From the NCBI RefSeq assembly GCF_001463745.1, contig NZ_BBWJ01000056.1, positions 1 to 64,000 on the forward strand: DNA of 64,000 bases, given 5' to 3'. Positions 27,526 to 35,719 of the stretch are shown here, piece after piece (the stretch's first letter is position 1; every line of letters starts with the position of its first letter). The notes beneath the pieces were generated by a model. The model ran no database searches and was not told the origin of the DNA. It saw only the letters and a program-made list of their open reading frames with translations. The translations under genes were made by a program, and so were the position numbers. This DNA is from Aureimonas sp. AU22. GTDB taxonomy: Bacteria; Pseudomonadota; Alphaproteobacteria; Rhizobiales; Rhizobiaceae.

Positions 27526-28431
27526 TCAGGCGGGTGGCGCGGCGGCCTGCCAGCGGAACGCGTCGATCAGGGCGCGCAGGGCCTGCGGCACCTGACGGCT
27601 GGGATAGAACAGGTGGCAACCGGAAAACGGCGCGCACCAGTCGTCCAGCACCCGGATCAGGCGTCCGTCGGCAATCTCGTCGGCGACGTCGTGCTCCATC
27701 ATATAGCCGAGCCCCGCGCCGGCGCGCACCGTGGCGGCGGCCACGGTCTCGTCGTTGACGATGAGCTGCCCGCCGACCCGGACGTTGACGGCCTGGCCGT
27801 CGCGCTCGAACTCCCACGGCAGAAGGCCGCCGCCGCCGATCAGGCGGTAGTTGACGCACGTATGGTTCCGGAGGTCGGCGGGTGTCTCCGGCGCCGGGTG
27901 CACCGTGAAATAGCCCGGCGTCGCCACCACCACGGTTCGCAGGTCCGGCCCGACGCGCACCGCCACCATGTCGCGCTCGACGCTTTCCCCCAACCGGATG
28001 CCGGCGTCGAAGCCGCCCGCCACGAGATCCACGAGCCGGTCGTCGACCACCACCTCGACGGCGATGTCGGGGTGATCGAGAAGGAAGCGCGGCAGGCGCG
28101 GTGCGAGGATCGTGCGTGCGGCATACTGGAAGGTCGCAAGGCGCAAGGTTCCGGACGGCGCGTCGCGCCAGTCCGCCAGCATCGCCAGCCCGCGCTCGAC
28201 CTCCTCGAGCGCAGGGCCGAGCGAGGCGAGAAGCCGCTCGCCGGCCGCGGTCGGCGCGACGCTGCGCGTCGTGCGCGCCAGGAGGCGCACGCCGAGCCGC
28301 CGTTCCAGGGCGCGCATGGTGTGGCTGAGGGCGGAGGGCGACAGGCCGAGCTCCGCGCCGGCGCGGGTGAAGGAGCGCGTCCGGGCGATGGCCGCGAAAA
28401 CCGCCAGGTCGTCGAGATCGCCGCGCCGCAT
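27526..28431 (-). CDS. LysR-family transcriptional regulator
   Basis: 301 residues: N-terminal winged helix (FAAIARTRSFTRAGAELGLSPSALSHTMRALERRLG) and a substrate-binding domain of the group that includes aldo/keto-reductase-linked LysR regulators. It is divergent from the aldo/keto reductase at 28529 with 97 bases between, and likely controls it. ATG 28431 is chosen; the frame is open upstream but that would overlap the divergent promoter. Confidence 0.88.
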   Translation of the reverse strand: MRRGDLDDLAVFAAIARTRSFTRAGAELGLSPSALSHTMRALERRLGVRLLARTTRSVAPTAAGERLLASLGPALEEVERGLAMLADWRDAPSGTLRLATFQYAARTILAPRLPRFLLDHPDIAVEVVVDDRLVDLVAGGFDAGIRLGESVERDMVAVRVGPDLRTVVVATPGYFTVHPAPETPADLRNHTCVNYRLIGGGGLLPWEFERDGQAVNVRVGGQLIVNDETVAAATVRAGAGLGYMMEHDVADEIADGRLIRVLDDWCAPFSGCHLFYPSRQVPQALRALIDAFRWQAAAPPA

Positions 28432-28528
28432 CGATGAGCCACCCTCACAAACCCTTGCCGTCGGGGCACGGTAATCGAAGGCGAAGGCGGTCGCTATGTT
28501 CTCGTGGATCTTTCGAGGAGAGACACGA

Positions 28529-29620
28529 ATGGACCTCACCCATTTTCGCACGCTCGGCCGTTCCGGCCTTCTGGTCAGCCCGCTGGCGCTCGGCACCATG
28601 ACGTTCGGCGCCGGCCGCTGGGGCCCCGACGAGGCCGGGGCCGCGGCGATCTTCGACGCCTATGTCGAGCTCGGCGGCAACTTCACCGATACCGCCGACA
28701 TCTATTCCGGCGGATTGAGCGAGACGTTGCTCGGCCGCTTCATCGCCGAACGCGGGCTTCGCGACCGCATGGTGATCGCCACCAAGTCCGGCTTCCCGCG
28801 CGGCGGCGCCACGCCGCTTGCGGGCGGCAACGGCGCGCGCAACATCCGCAACGCCTTGGAGGGCTCGCTGAAGCGCCTGCGGACCGACTATATCGACCTG
28901 TACTGGACCCATGTCTGGGACCGGACGACGCCGCCCGAGGAGGTGCTGCGCGCCCTCACCGACGCGGTGCGGCGGGGCGACATCCTGCACTACGGCTTCT
29001 CCAACGCCCCTGCCTGGTACGTCGCCCGGATCGCCACGCTCGCGCGGGCGCACGGGCTGCCCGAGCCGATCGGCCTGCAATACGCCTATTCGCTGATCGA
29101 CCGGGGGGTGGAGCTGGAGCTCGTGCCGGCGGGCGAGGCGCTCGGGATGGGGCTCGTGGCCTGGAGCCCGCTCGCCGCCGGGTTGCTGACCGGCAAATAC
29201 GGCCGGGACAAGCTCGACGCGGCGGGTCCTGCCGGGAGCCTTCCGAACGGGCCGGACGAGACAGGGTCCAAGGGCAACCGGCTCGACGGCGACAATCCCT
29301 ACGGCGGCATGCTGTTCACGGCCGGCAATTTCGACGTGGTCGACGTCCTGCGCGCCGTGTCGGAAGAGGTCGGCCGCTCGATGGCCGAGGTGGCGCTCGC
29401 CTGGGTCACCCGGCGCAAGGGCGTCTCCTCCGTCCTGATCGGTGCGAGCCGCGCCGATCAGGTGAAGCGCAACGTCGCCTCGCTCGACGTGGCGCTGTCG
29501 GACCGCCACGAGGCGAGGCTGGACGCCGCAGGCGCGCTGCCGCCGATCAACCCCTACTTCATCTTCGAGCTGCCGCGCGAGCGCATCTTCGGCGGCTACC
29601 GCGTCACGCCCTGGACCTGA
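28529..29620 (+). CDS. Aldo/keto reductase
   Basis: 363-residue NADPH-dependent (beta/alpha)8 barrel oxidoreductase. The tetrad is visible: Asp in NFTDTADIYS, Tyr (IYSGG), Lys in VIATKSGFPRG, and His in YWTHVWD. Cofactor-binding SVLIGASRADQVKRN lies near the C-terminus. It resembles the YajO/Tas-type AKR group. ATG 28529 follows CGAGGAGAGACACGA. The 3' end overlaps the convergent MFS gene by 25 bases. Likely a carbonyl detoxification enzyme under the divergent LysR gene. Confidence 0.9.
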   Translation: MDLTHFRTLGRSGLLVSPLALGTMTFGAGRWGPDEAGAAAIFDAYVELGGNFTDTADIYSGGLSETLLGRFIAERGLRDRMVIATKSGFPRGGATPLAGGNGARNIRNALEGSLKRLRTDYIDLYWTHVWDRTTPPEEVLRALTDAVRRGDILHYGFSNAPAWYVARIATLARAHGLPEPIGLQYAYSLIDRGVELELVPAGEALGMGLVAWSPLAAGLLTGKYGRDKLDAAGPAGSLPNGPDETGSKGNRLDGDNPYGGMLFTAGNFDVVDVLRAVSEEVGRSMAEVALAWVTRRKGVSSVLIGASRADQVKRNVASLDVALSDRHEARLDAAGALPPINPYFIFELPRERIFGGYRVTPWT

Positions 29621-30828
29621 AACCGGCGCTCGGCCGCCCGGCCGAGCGTCAGCATGACGCCGGCTCCCAGGACCACCGCGACGGCGGCATAGACGATGAC
29701 GCCGTGCGGACCGATGCCGTCGATCAGGAGGCCGCCCACCAGCGCGCCGCTGGCGATCGCCACCTGGAAGGACGAGGACAGGAGCGCGCCCGAGCTCTCC
29801 GCAAGGTCGGGCGCCGCCCGCGCGTTCCAGATCGAGACGGCGACGGGGAAGCCGCCGAAGGCGAAGCCCCACAGGGCGACGGCGGCGAAGGCCGCGGCCG
29901 GCGTCCCGCCGAACAGCACCAGAACGAGCGAGGCCGTGCCGATCAGGAGCGCCACGCCGCCCGCCGCCCACGCCGGGCTGCGCGCCGCAACGAAGCCGGC
30001 CACCGGATTGCCGAGGAAGCCGCCGACGCCGAAGGCGAGGAGCGCCAGCGAGATCGTGGCGACGTCGAGCTGCGGCACCACCTCGAGGAAGGGCCGGATG
30101 AAGGTGAATCCGGCAAAATGGCCCGATACCACGATGATGACGGTGGCAAAGCCGATCAGCACCGAGCGCCGCGAAAGCGCCGCGCGGAACGAGGCAAGGC
30201 CCGGGGCGCCGGCCGAGGGCAGGCTCGGCAGCACGAGGAGCTGCACCACGAGCGAGACCGCGCCGAGGGCGGCGGCCGCCAGGAACGTCGCACGCCAGCC
30301 CCAGAGCGCGCCGAGCGCGGCGCCGAGCGGCGCTGCCACCACGGTCGCCACCGAGACGCCCATGACGATGATCGACATGGCCCGCGGCACATCGGCGGGC
30401 GGCACGAGACGCAGCGCCAGGGCCGTCATCATCGCCCAGAAGCCGCCGAGCGCGAAGCCGAGGATGGCGCGCGACAGGAGCAGCACCTCGATGCTGCCGG
30501 CAAACGCCGTCAGGACGCTGGAGACGACGAGCATCGCCATCAGCGCCCAGACGATGGCGCGGCGGTCGAGCCGGCCGGAGCCGAGCACCAGAAGTGGTCC
30601 GGCGAAGGCGGCGACGACCGCCGTCGCGGTGATGGCCTGGCCGACCGCGCCGTTGGAGACGCCGAGCTCGGCCGCCATCGGGGTCAGGAGGCTGACGGGC
30701 AGGAACTCCGCCGTCACGAGACCGAAGACGCCGAAGGACAGGGAGAAGACCGCCGGCCAGGCGGCGCGCGCGGTGGGCGATGCGGGGTCGGCCCCGGAGG
30801 CGACGAGGGGGCAGGCGATCTCGGACAT
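29596..30828 (-). CDS. MFS efflux transporter (DHA1/AraJ-NepI-like)
   Basis: 410 residues with twelve predicted membrane helices and the DHA1 motif (GSGRLDRRAIV between helices 2 and 3; SRAILGFALGGFWAM in helix 4). The family exports sugars, nucleosides or drugs. Start ATG 30828 is divergent from an AraC-family gene at 30916, whose product probably regulates it; two inverted repeats lie between. Confidence 0.87.
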   Translation of the reverse strand: MSEIACPLVASGADPASPTARAAWPAVFSLSFGVFGLVTAEFLPVSLLTPMAAELGVSNGAVGQAITATAVVAAFAGPLLVLGSGRLDRRAIVWALMAMLVVSSVLTAFAGSIEVLLLSRAILGFALGGFWAMMTALALRLVPPADVPRAMSIIVMGVSVATVVAAPLGAALGALWGWRATFLAAAALGAVSLVVQLLVLPSLPSAGAPGLASFRAALSRRSVLIGFATVIIVVSGHFAGFTFIRPFLEVVPQLDVATISLALLAFGVGGFLGNPVAGFVAARSPAWAAGGVALLIGTASLVLVLFGGTPAAAFAAVALWGFAFGGFPVAVSIWNARAAPDLAESSGALLSSSFQVAIASGALVGGLLIDGIGPHGVIVYAAVAVVLGAGVMLTLGRAAERRFQVQGVTR

Positions 30829-30860
30829 GACGGCGGATCCCGTTATGATGCGGTGCAACA

Positions 30861-30912
30861 AGGTTGGGCCAACCTAGTCTTCCTGGCTTGGCGTTTCCAT
30901 GCTAGGAACGCC
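30861..30912. promoter_or_regulatory. Two inverted repeats between MFS and AraC genes
   Basis: AGGTTGG-G-CCAACCT (30861-30875) is a perfect 7+7 palindrome. GGCGTTTCC (30890-30898) and GGAACGCC (30905-30912) form a second, with one unpaired base. Both fall inside the 87-base divergent intergenic region, suitable as operators. Confidence 0.5.
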
Positions 30913-30915
30913 ATT

Positions 30916-31896
30916 ATGCTTGACCGATCGTCCAAATCGCACGCCGCATCGGGCGCCGACCCGCTGACCGACATGCTACGCGGACTGCGGCTCGACGGCG
31001 TCGAATACGGTCGCTGCCGTCTGTCGGGCGACTGGAGCTTCCATTATCCGGCGCAGGGGCACGCGTATTTCCACTTCGTGGCGGGCAAGGGCTGCTGGCT
31101 TCTCGGCCCGGACGGGGGATGGAGCGAGCTGACGGCGGGCGACGCCGTCCTCGTGCCGCGTGGGGCGGCCCACACGCTGGCGAGCACGCCGGGCATCGAG
31201 CCGCGCGCCTTTCCCCGCCGCGAGTGCCTTCCCGTGTGCGACAGCGTCTTCACCTACGAGGAGGCGGAAGCCCGGGAGACGGACGGCGTCTGCATCCTGT
31301 TCTGCGGCACGATGCGCTTCAACCTCGACGGGCTCCATCCGCTGCTGCAGATGATGCCGGACCTGATGCGGGCCAAGGAACTGATGCAGTCGGAACCGGC
31401 GATCCCGCATCTTCTCGACGCGATGGTCGCCGAATGCGGCCTCAACCGCGTCGGCGCGAGCGGCATCCTGGCGCGCCTCGCCGACGTGATGGCGGCCCAG
31501 ATCATCCGCTCCTGGGTGGAACACGGCTGCGGCGATTCGGCCGGCTGGATCGCCGCCGTGCGCGACGCCGAGGTCGGACGGGTGCTGGCGGCGATCCATG
31601 CCGAGCCCGAGCGCGACTGGACGGTGGCGGAGATGGCCTCCCTCATGGGCGTGTCGCGCTCCGGCTTCGCCGCCAAGTTCACCGCGATCGTCGGCGCGAC
31701 GCCGGCCCACTACGTCACGCAGGTGCGCATGCACCAGGCCCGGCAGTGGATCTCGGCAGAGCGCATGCGCATCGCCGAAGCCGGGCGGCGCCTCGGCTAC
31801 GAATCGGAGGCTTCCTTCAGCCGCGCCTTCAAGCGCGTCATCGGCACGGCGCCGGGGCGGCTGCGCCTGCAGGCCGGCGGGACCGAGCGCCTCTGA
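30916..31896 (+). CDS. AraC-family regulator with cupin sensor
   Basis: 326 residues: N-terminal cupin (about 30-130; FHFVAGKGCWLLG and VLVPRGAAHTL) and C-terminal AraC double helix-turn-helix (about 225-320; WTVAEMASLMGVSRSGFAAKF and SEASFSRAFKRVIGTAPG). It belongs to the AraC group often placed next to MFS efflux genes, as here. ATG 30916. A much longer open frame running into it from 28504 is only low-stop GC-rich sequence. Confidence 0.88.
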   Translation: MLDRSSKSHAASGADPLTDMLRGLRLDGVEYGRCRLSGDWSFHYPAQGHAYFHFVAGKGCWLLGPDGGWSELTAGDAVLVPRGAAHTLASTPGIEPRAFPRRECLPVCDSVFTYEEAEARETDGVCILFCGTMRFNLDGLHPLLQMMPDLMRAKELMQSEPAIPHLLDAMVAECGLNRVGASGILARLADVMAAQIIRSWVEHGCGDSAGWIAAVRDAEVGRVLAAIHAEPERDWTVAEMASLMGVSRSGFAAKFTAIVGATPAHYVTQVRMHQARQWISAERMRIAEAGRRLGYESEASFSRAFKRVIGTAPGRLRLQAGGTERL

Positions 31897-31908
31897 GCGC
31901 GGAGAATC

Positions 31909-32550
31909 TCAGGCCTGCGCGCGCCGCCAGCCGGCAGCCAGGAGCCCCGCGCCGATCATCAGCGAACCCCCGACGCGGTTGACCGCGCGCTGGACGCGGG
32001 GCTTGCGGATCGATCGGCGCGCCATGGAGGCGAGCAGGCCGTAGAGCGCCGCGTTCACTGTTGCCAGCACGAGGAAGGTGACTTCGAAGATCGCCATCTG
32101 TCCGAACAGGGGCCGCGAGGTGTCGAGGAACTGGGGCAGGAAGGCGACGAAGAAGAGGATGCTCTTCGGGTTGAGGGCGGTGACGACATAGGTGTGGAGG
32201 AAGATGCGCATCGGGCGCTCGCCCGCGTTCGCCTCGCCCTCCTCGGACCCGGCGGCGCCCTGCGGGACGGGGGCGCGCCAGAGCTTGATCCCGAGATAGA
32301 CGAGATAGGCCGCGCCGATCCATTTCAGCGCCGTGAACAGGGCCGCCGAAGCGGTGAGCAGCGCCCCGAGACCCAGCATGGAGGCGGTCATCGCGGTGAA
32401 ATCGCCGAGCGCCACGCCCGCGACCGTCGAGCCCGCCGCCCGGCGACCGTGGCCGAGCGCATAGGAGATCACGAGAAGGATCGTCGGGCCGGGGATCGCC
32501 AGGAGAACGGCGGAGGCGGCGACGAAGGCGAGCCAGTGTTCGAGCGACAT
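31909..32550 (-). CDS. LysE/RhtB-family amino-acid exporter
   Basis: 213 residues with six membrane helices and the family opening LAIPGPTILLVISYALGHGRRA and the ALNPKSILFFVAFLPQF signature of RhtB-like exporters. It exports amino acids or homoserine lactones; substrate not predictable. It is convergent with the AraC gene and upstream of it lies the TetR gene in the same direction, 94 bases apart. Confidence 0.87.
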   Translation of the reverse strand: MSLEHWLAFVAASAVLLAIPGPTILLVISYALGHGRRAAGSTVAGVALGDFTAMTASMLGLGALLTASAALFTALKWIGAAYLVYLGIKLWRAPVPQGAAGSEEGEANAGERPMRIFLHTYVVTALNPKSILFFVAFLPQFLDTSRPLFGQMAIFEVTFLVLATVNAALYGLLASMARRSIRKPRVQRAVNRVGGSLMIGAGLLAAGWRRAQA

Positions 32551-32644
32551 GAACGGGTCTCCGGTTGAAGCCCGAGCAATCCATCGCGCCGGCCAGAGCG
32601 CAAGCCCTCGATACGCGAAACGTCTCCGGGGCGCGGACGCCGCG

Positions 32645-33235
32645 TCAGACCGGCGGCCAGGTGCGCAGCGTCATGCCGACGACGCGGCGCAGATCCTCGG
32701 CGCTCGCGCCGCTCGCCGCCTGGACCGAGAGCCCTTGCGCCACCGCCATGACATAGCGCGCCAGATCCTTCGGATCGGTCTCGGGCGGCAGGTCGCCCGC
32801 CGCCTTCCACTCGCAGATCCGGCGGCACAAGGCCGCCTCGCTTTCCGTGCGGCGGTCGCAGAGTTCCTGGCGGATGGTCTCCGAGGCCTCGCTGCAGACC
32901 AGCGCGCCCTGCACCATGAGGCAGCCCTTCGGGGCGTCCTCGTCCTCGCCGACACCGGCGAAGGCGAGCAGCATCCGCTCCACGGCGCGGCGCGAGGTCG
33001 GCTCGCCGAGCGCGCTGCAGGACAGGTCCTGCCGACGCGCGGCATAGCGGTCGAGCGCCTTGCGGAACAGCTCCTCCTTGTTGCCGAACACGGCATAGAG
33101 GCTGGGCTTGGCGATCCCCATGGCTTCCGTCAGGTCGGAGAGCGAGGTGCCCTCGTAGCCCTGACGCCAGAACAGCTCCAAAGCGCTGTCCAGGGCCTCG
33201 TCGGGATCGAACGCCCGCGGACGACCGGCACCCAT
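32645..33235 (-). CDS. TetR-family transcriptional repressor
   Basis: 196 residues: N-terminal TetR helix-turn-helix (LTEAMGIAKPSLYAVFGNKEELF) followed by a C-terminal ligand domain with conserved GCLMVQGAL, typical of the AcrR/YxaF group (TetR_C_6-like). Two similar palindromes with TACCNNTCGGTA form lie 55-123 bases upstream and are probable operators. Start ATG 33235 follows AAGGAGAGCACGCG. Confidence 0.88.
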   Translation of the reverse strand: MGAGRPRAFDPDEALDSALELFWRQGYEGTSLSDLTEAMGIAKPSLYAVFGNKEELFRKALDRYAARRQDLSCSALGEPTSRRAVERMLLAFAGVGEDEDAPKGCLMVQGALVCSEASETIRQELCDRRTESEAALCRRICEWKAAGDLPPETDPKDLARYVMAVAQGLSVQAASGASAEDLRRVVGMTLRTWPPV

Positions 33236-33575
33236 CGCGTGCTCTCCTTGCTTCCTGTCCCGGCTCGAACCGGCCGGGATCTATTTTTATACCTGTCGGT
33301 AAAATAGTCCGTTGACAGCGGGAAACCAAGCCCCTAACTCATTCCATACCGATCGGTAATGAACTGACGAGGTTCACGACCGGACGGGTCGCTCCTCCCA
33401 TGAGCGATCCCGCATCCAGACCCATGCCGCCGTTCCTTTCGGGCCGGCGGGGGGGCGACGCCCGGCCGCCGGCCGCGCGCCTCCCCGATCTCAAACGACG
33501 AGACACCGCTCGCCTCCGCGCCCTCCCCCGGGCGTGGCCGGGAGAGCGCGCGCCTTCCGCAAAGGAGACCACGCC
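33236..33575. promoter_or_regulatory. Control region with two TetR-type operators
   Basis: 340 bases without a gene. TACCTGTCGGTA (33290-33301) and the perfect palindrome TACCGATCGGTA (33347-33358) are 57 bases apart. A TTGACA at 33312-33317 between them fits a rightward -35 element. Sequence from 33370 to 33560 is GC-rich with nothing recognised. Confidence 0.6.
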
Positions 33576-33866
33576 ATGACCCGCATTCTTCTCACCGCCA
33601 CCGCCGCCGCGCTTCTCCTCTCGACCGGGCTCGGCTCCGCCGCCGGCCTCGTGCCGGGCTCCGACCAGTCCGTTCGCGAGGAACAGGCGGCTGCCGACTG
33701 GTCCGTGGTGGTCGGGCCGGCCGCCACACGGGAGACCGGCGAAGAGGCCTACGGCTACCCCGTCCGCGCCAGGGACCGCGCCGCGGACGAACGGACGCCG
33801 GGCGAGGTTCCGGCTCCCAAGGCGGTGCCGACCGGAAAGATCGTCCCCGGCTCCGACAGCTTCTGA
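33576..33866 (+). CDS. Small secreted hypothetical protein
   Basis: 96 residues with a clear signal peptide (MTRILLTATAAALLLSTGLGSA, cleavage near SAAG). The mature part is polar and probably disordered, beginning and ending with the same element VPGSD (GLVPGSDQS and KIVPGSDSF). ATG 33576 follows AAAGGAGACCACGCC, a strong ribosome-binding site. No family recognised; periplasmic. Confidence 0.7.
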   Translation: MTRILLTATAAALLLSTGLGSAAGLVPGSDQSVREEQAAADWSVVVGPAATRETGEEAYGYPVRARDRAADERTPGEVPAPKAVPTGKIVPGSDSF

Positions 33867-33979
33867 CGGCCGACGGACCCATGGAAAAAGCCCTGCGCGA
33901 CGCCGCGGCGTTGCGCGGGGGCACCCGATGACCGCGCCCCCGAGCGGTCTCGACGGACCCGCAGAGAAGGAACGCCCCG

Positions 33980-34216
33980 ATGTCGCTGTGCCTTTCCGCC
34001 AACGCCTCTCCGCTTCCGCCCTCCTCGCCCGGACGGTGGAAAGACCTCGGCTCGCGCCTGCGCCGCATGGCCCTGGCCTTCGCAGTTCCGCAGGATGAGG
34101 GTGACATGCTGCCGGCACCGCCTCCCGGTCGGCTCGCCGTGATCCGCGAGCGCCATCAGGGCGCGGGTCGACCGCCCCGTGCCGGCGGCGACGAGGTCAG
34201 CACCCTTCTTCTCTGA
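33980..34216 (+). CDS. Small hypothetical protein
   Basis: 78 residues, Arg- and Pro-rich with a short hydrophobic stretch (RRMALAFAVP). No domain recognised. ATG 33980 follows AGAAGGAACGCCCCG, a good ribosome-binding site, which is the main support. It stands alone between the secreted protein and the leftward cluster of basic proteins. Confidence 0.45.
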   Translation: MSLCLSANASPLPPSSPGRWKDLGSRLRRMALAFAVPQDEGDMLPAPPPGRLAVIRERHQGAGRPPRAGGDEVSTLLL

Positions 34217-34402
34217 AGCATGGGAGAACCGCACGGACGGGCCCCGGCCGACGATGGGTGGGATCAGCAGGCGCCGGGCGAGGATCGGCGGCGCCGCGAG
34301 CCGTAGACGGCGCACGGCCCGAAGGACCTTCGCGCTGCGCATCGCAAGGCTTGGCGCGCACCCGTGCGGCGGCGGGCGCCGGGCGCCCGCCGGGGCAGGG
34401 TT

Positions 34403-34783
34403 TCAGCCCTTGCGGCTCTGCCGCGCGGCGTAGCGCGCGTCGCGCTTGGCCTTCTGGGCGGCCTGGTCGGCCATCGCCTGGGCGATCAGCTTGTCGCGCT
34501 CGGACACGGCCGCCTGTTCGGCGGCTTCGGCCGCGGCCGCCGCCTCGGCAGCGCGGGCCGCCTCGAGCTTCGCATCCTCGGCTCTTTGCTGCTCGCGCTT
34601 GGCCGCTTCGCGCTCCTCGCGGGCCGCGACGAGAGCCGCGTGCTCCTCGCGCCGTGCCTGGGCTTCCGGATCGTTCTGCTTGGCCTTCATCTTCTCGAGG
34701 AGAGCCGCCTTGGCTTCCTTGGCCGCGTTCCGGCGATCGATGAAGTCCGTGCCTACCTGTTTCAAAGTCTGTCTCACTCGCAT
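34403..34783 (-). CDS. DUF6481-family Ala/Lys/Glu-rich protein
   Basis: 126 residues, almost wholly helical and highly charged: Ala, Glu, Lys and Arg make up most of it. The form (FIDRRNAAKEAKAALLEKMKAK start and KRDARYAARQSRKG end) fits DUF6481, a family of unknown function in alphaproteobacteria. It may form a single long helix or coiled coil. No export signal. It is the most downstream of a leftward group of small basic proteins. Confidence 0.75.
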   Translation of the reverse strand: MRVRQTLKQVGTDFIDRRNAAKEAKAALLEKMKAKQNDPEAQARREEHAALVAAREEREAAKREQQRAEDAKLEAARAAEAAAAAEAAEQAAVSERDKLIAQAMADQAAQKAKRDARYAARQSRKG

Positions 34784-34901
34784 CTCAAGGGAATGCCGGC
34801 ACCGTGGCTGTGGTTTCGGCTCGGCCGACCATGCCGCCGCTGCCGGCCGGGTTCAAGAGGGCTGGACCGGACCATGACTTGTGGTCCGGTCGCCATCGCG
34901 G

Positions 34902-35081
34902 TCAGGCGTCGCGCGCGGCCATGTAGGAGTCAAGCTTCTTTCGGGAGGGCCCGTAGCGCTTGATGATCGTCTTGGCCTCGCCGGGAGGAATTCCGTACTT
35001 CCGGGCAAATGCCTCAGGATCGTAGGGTTCCTCGCCGGACGCCGTGTGGGCCGTGTCGCCCGCCGTCTTCTTCGCAACCAT
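34902..35081 (-). CDS. Small protein (59 aa), DUF3606-like
   Basis: 59 residues, below common gene-calling cut-offs. Reading leftward from ATG 35081: MVAKKTAGDTAH, then YDPEAFARKYGIPPGEAKTI, then KRYGPSRKKLDSYMAARDA and TGA. The central helix-turn-helix-like part (AFARKYGIPPGEAKTIIKRYG) resembles DUF3606-type small proteins, in which a DNA- or RNA-binding role has been guessed but not shown. GGAGAAAGC lies 10-18 bases upstream. Confidence 0.65.
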   Translation of the reverse strand: MVAKKTAGDTAHTASGEEPYDPEAFARKYGIPPGEAKTIIKRYGPSRKKLDSYMAARDA

Positions 35082-35102
35082 GAGGGTGCAGCTTTCTCCG
35101 CG

Positions 35103-35270
35103 TCAATTTGCGGAAGGGAGGGGGTCGTTCGCCTCTGCGGAGCGCGCCTCGGGCGACGCATCGTCGGACGCGCCCTTGGACGCCGCCTTCGCCGCCGCCT
35201 TCTCCGCCTTCTTGGCGGCCTTGGCCTTTTCGCGCTCGCGGCGTTCGAAATCGAAGTTCGGTTTCTTCAT
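35103..35270 (-). CDS. Small Lys/Ala-rich protein (55 aa)
   Basis: 55 residues: MKKPNFDFERREREKAKAAK followed by Lys/Ala repeats and an acidic tail (SEARSAEANDPLPSAN-like ending). The N-terminal K-P-N-F-D-F-E-R-R motif recurs in small proteobacterial proteins of unknown function. ATG 35270 follows GGGGAGTTGCCC, a good ribosome-binding site. It lies 21 bases before the 59-residue gene and may share its mRNA. Confidence 0.65.
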   Translation of the reverse strand: MKKPNFDFERREREKAKAAKKAEKAAAKAASKGASDDASPEARSAEANDPLPSAN

Positions 35271-35316
35271 GGGCAACTCCCCGGCCGCTGGTTGAATACC
35301 GCTCATATGGGAAGCC

Positions 35317-35363
35317 GATCGGCAAAATGCGAACCTTCTGCGCCGAACGGGATCGGCAAATGC
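35317..35363. repeat. Short direct repeats GATCGGCAAA(A)TGC
   Basis: GATCGGCAAAATGC (35317-35330) and GATCGGCAAATGC (35351-35363) are near-identical direct repeats 34 bases apart, in the leader region upstream of the 55-residue gene. They could be a regulator site or promoter duplication. Confidence 0.4.
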
Positions 35364-35366
35364 AAA

Positions 35367-35397
35367 GAAGGCGCCGGGTCCGGGGCCCGACGCCTTC
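35367..35397 (-). terminator. Terminator hairpin after the 39-aa gene
   Basis: On the minus strand GAAGGCGTCGGG pairs with CCCGGCGCCTTC (12 pairs including one G-U) around a 7-base loop, followed by TTTGCATTT. On the plus strand the G-U becomes a C-A mismatch, so the structure belongs to the leftward transcript from 35505-35624. Confidence 0.6.
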
Positions 35398-35504
35398 GAT
35401 AGTTGGGGCCAACGCAACACGCCTCAACCACTGACGCGATTGAAACAGGTCGGCCTTAAGATACGGTTCCCGAAGGCTCGATCCGTTCGTTCGATGCCGG
35501 CCGA

Positions 35505-35624
35505 TCAGGACTTCTTGCCGGCGGGCGTCGTGCCGCCCTTCAGGCTCGGCGCCGCAGCGATCGTCTTTTCGACGACCTTCTTCGGCTTCCTGGCTTCCTT
35601 TCCGCCGCGATTCTTCTCACCCAT
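35505..35624 (-). CDS. Very small basic protein (39 aa)
   Basis: 39 residues: MGEKNRGGKEARKPKKVVEK, then TIAAAPSLKGGTTPAGKKS and TGA. Eleven Lys/Arg residues, no hydrophobic core, so likely disordered and nucleic-acid- or ribosome-associated. ATG 35624 is preceded by AGGAGATCGTC, an ideal ribosome-binding site, and a terminator-like hairpin follows. These two signals support a real gene despite its size. Function unknown. Confidence 0.65.
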   Translation of the reverse strand: MGEKNRGGKEARKPKKVVEKTIAAAPSLKGGTTPAGKKS

Positions 35625-35719
35625 GACGATCTCCTAACGACGTTGCGCCGACAGCATGCCACGACAGCGGGCCGGAGCGACAATCAATTCGCGAAGGCCC
35701 TCCCGCGGCCGAACCCCGG

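Noticed and set aside
28504-30915. A very long open frame running across the aldo/keto reductase and MFS genes into the AraC gene.
   Set aside because: The translated sequence is Arg/Ala/Gly-rich with no domain, and both overlapped genes are well-supported family members in other frames. Only the last 326 codons are a real gene.
34258-34963. Rightward frames opposite the DUF6481 gene.
   Set aside because: They are Arg/Leu/Ala antisense products of an Ala/Lys-rich gene; the leftward frame has the family pattern.
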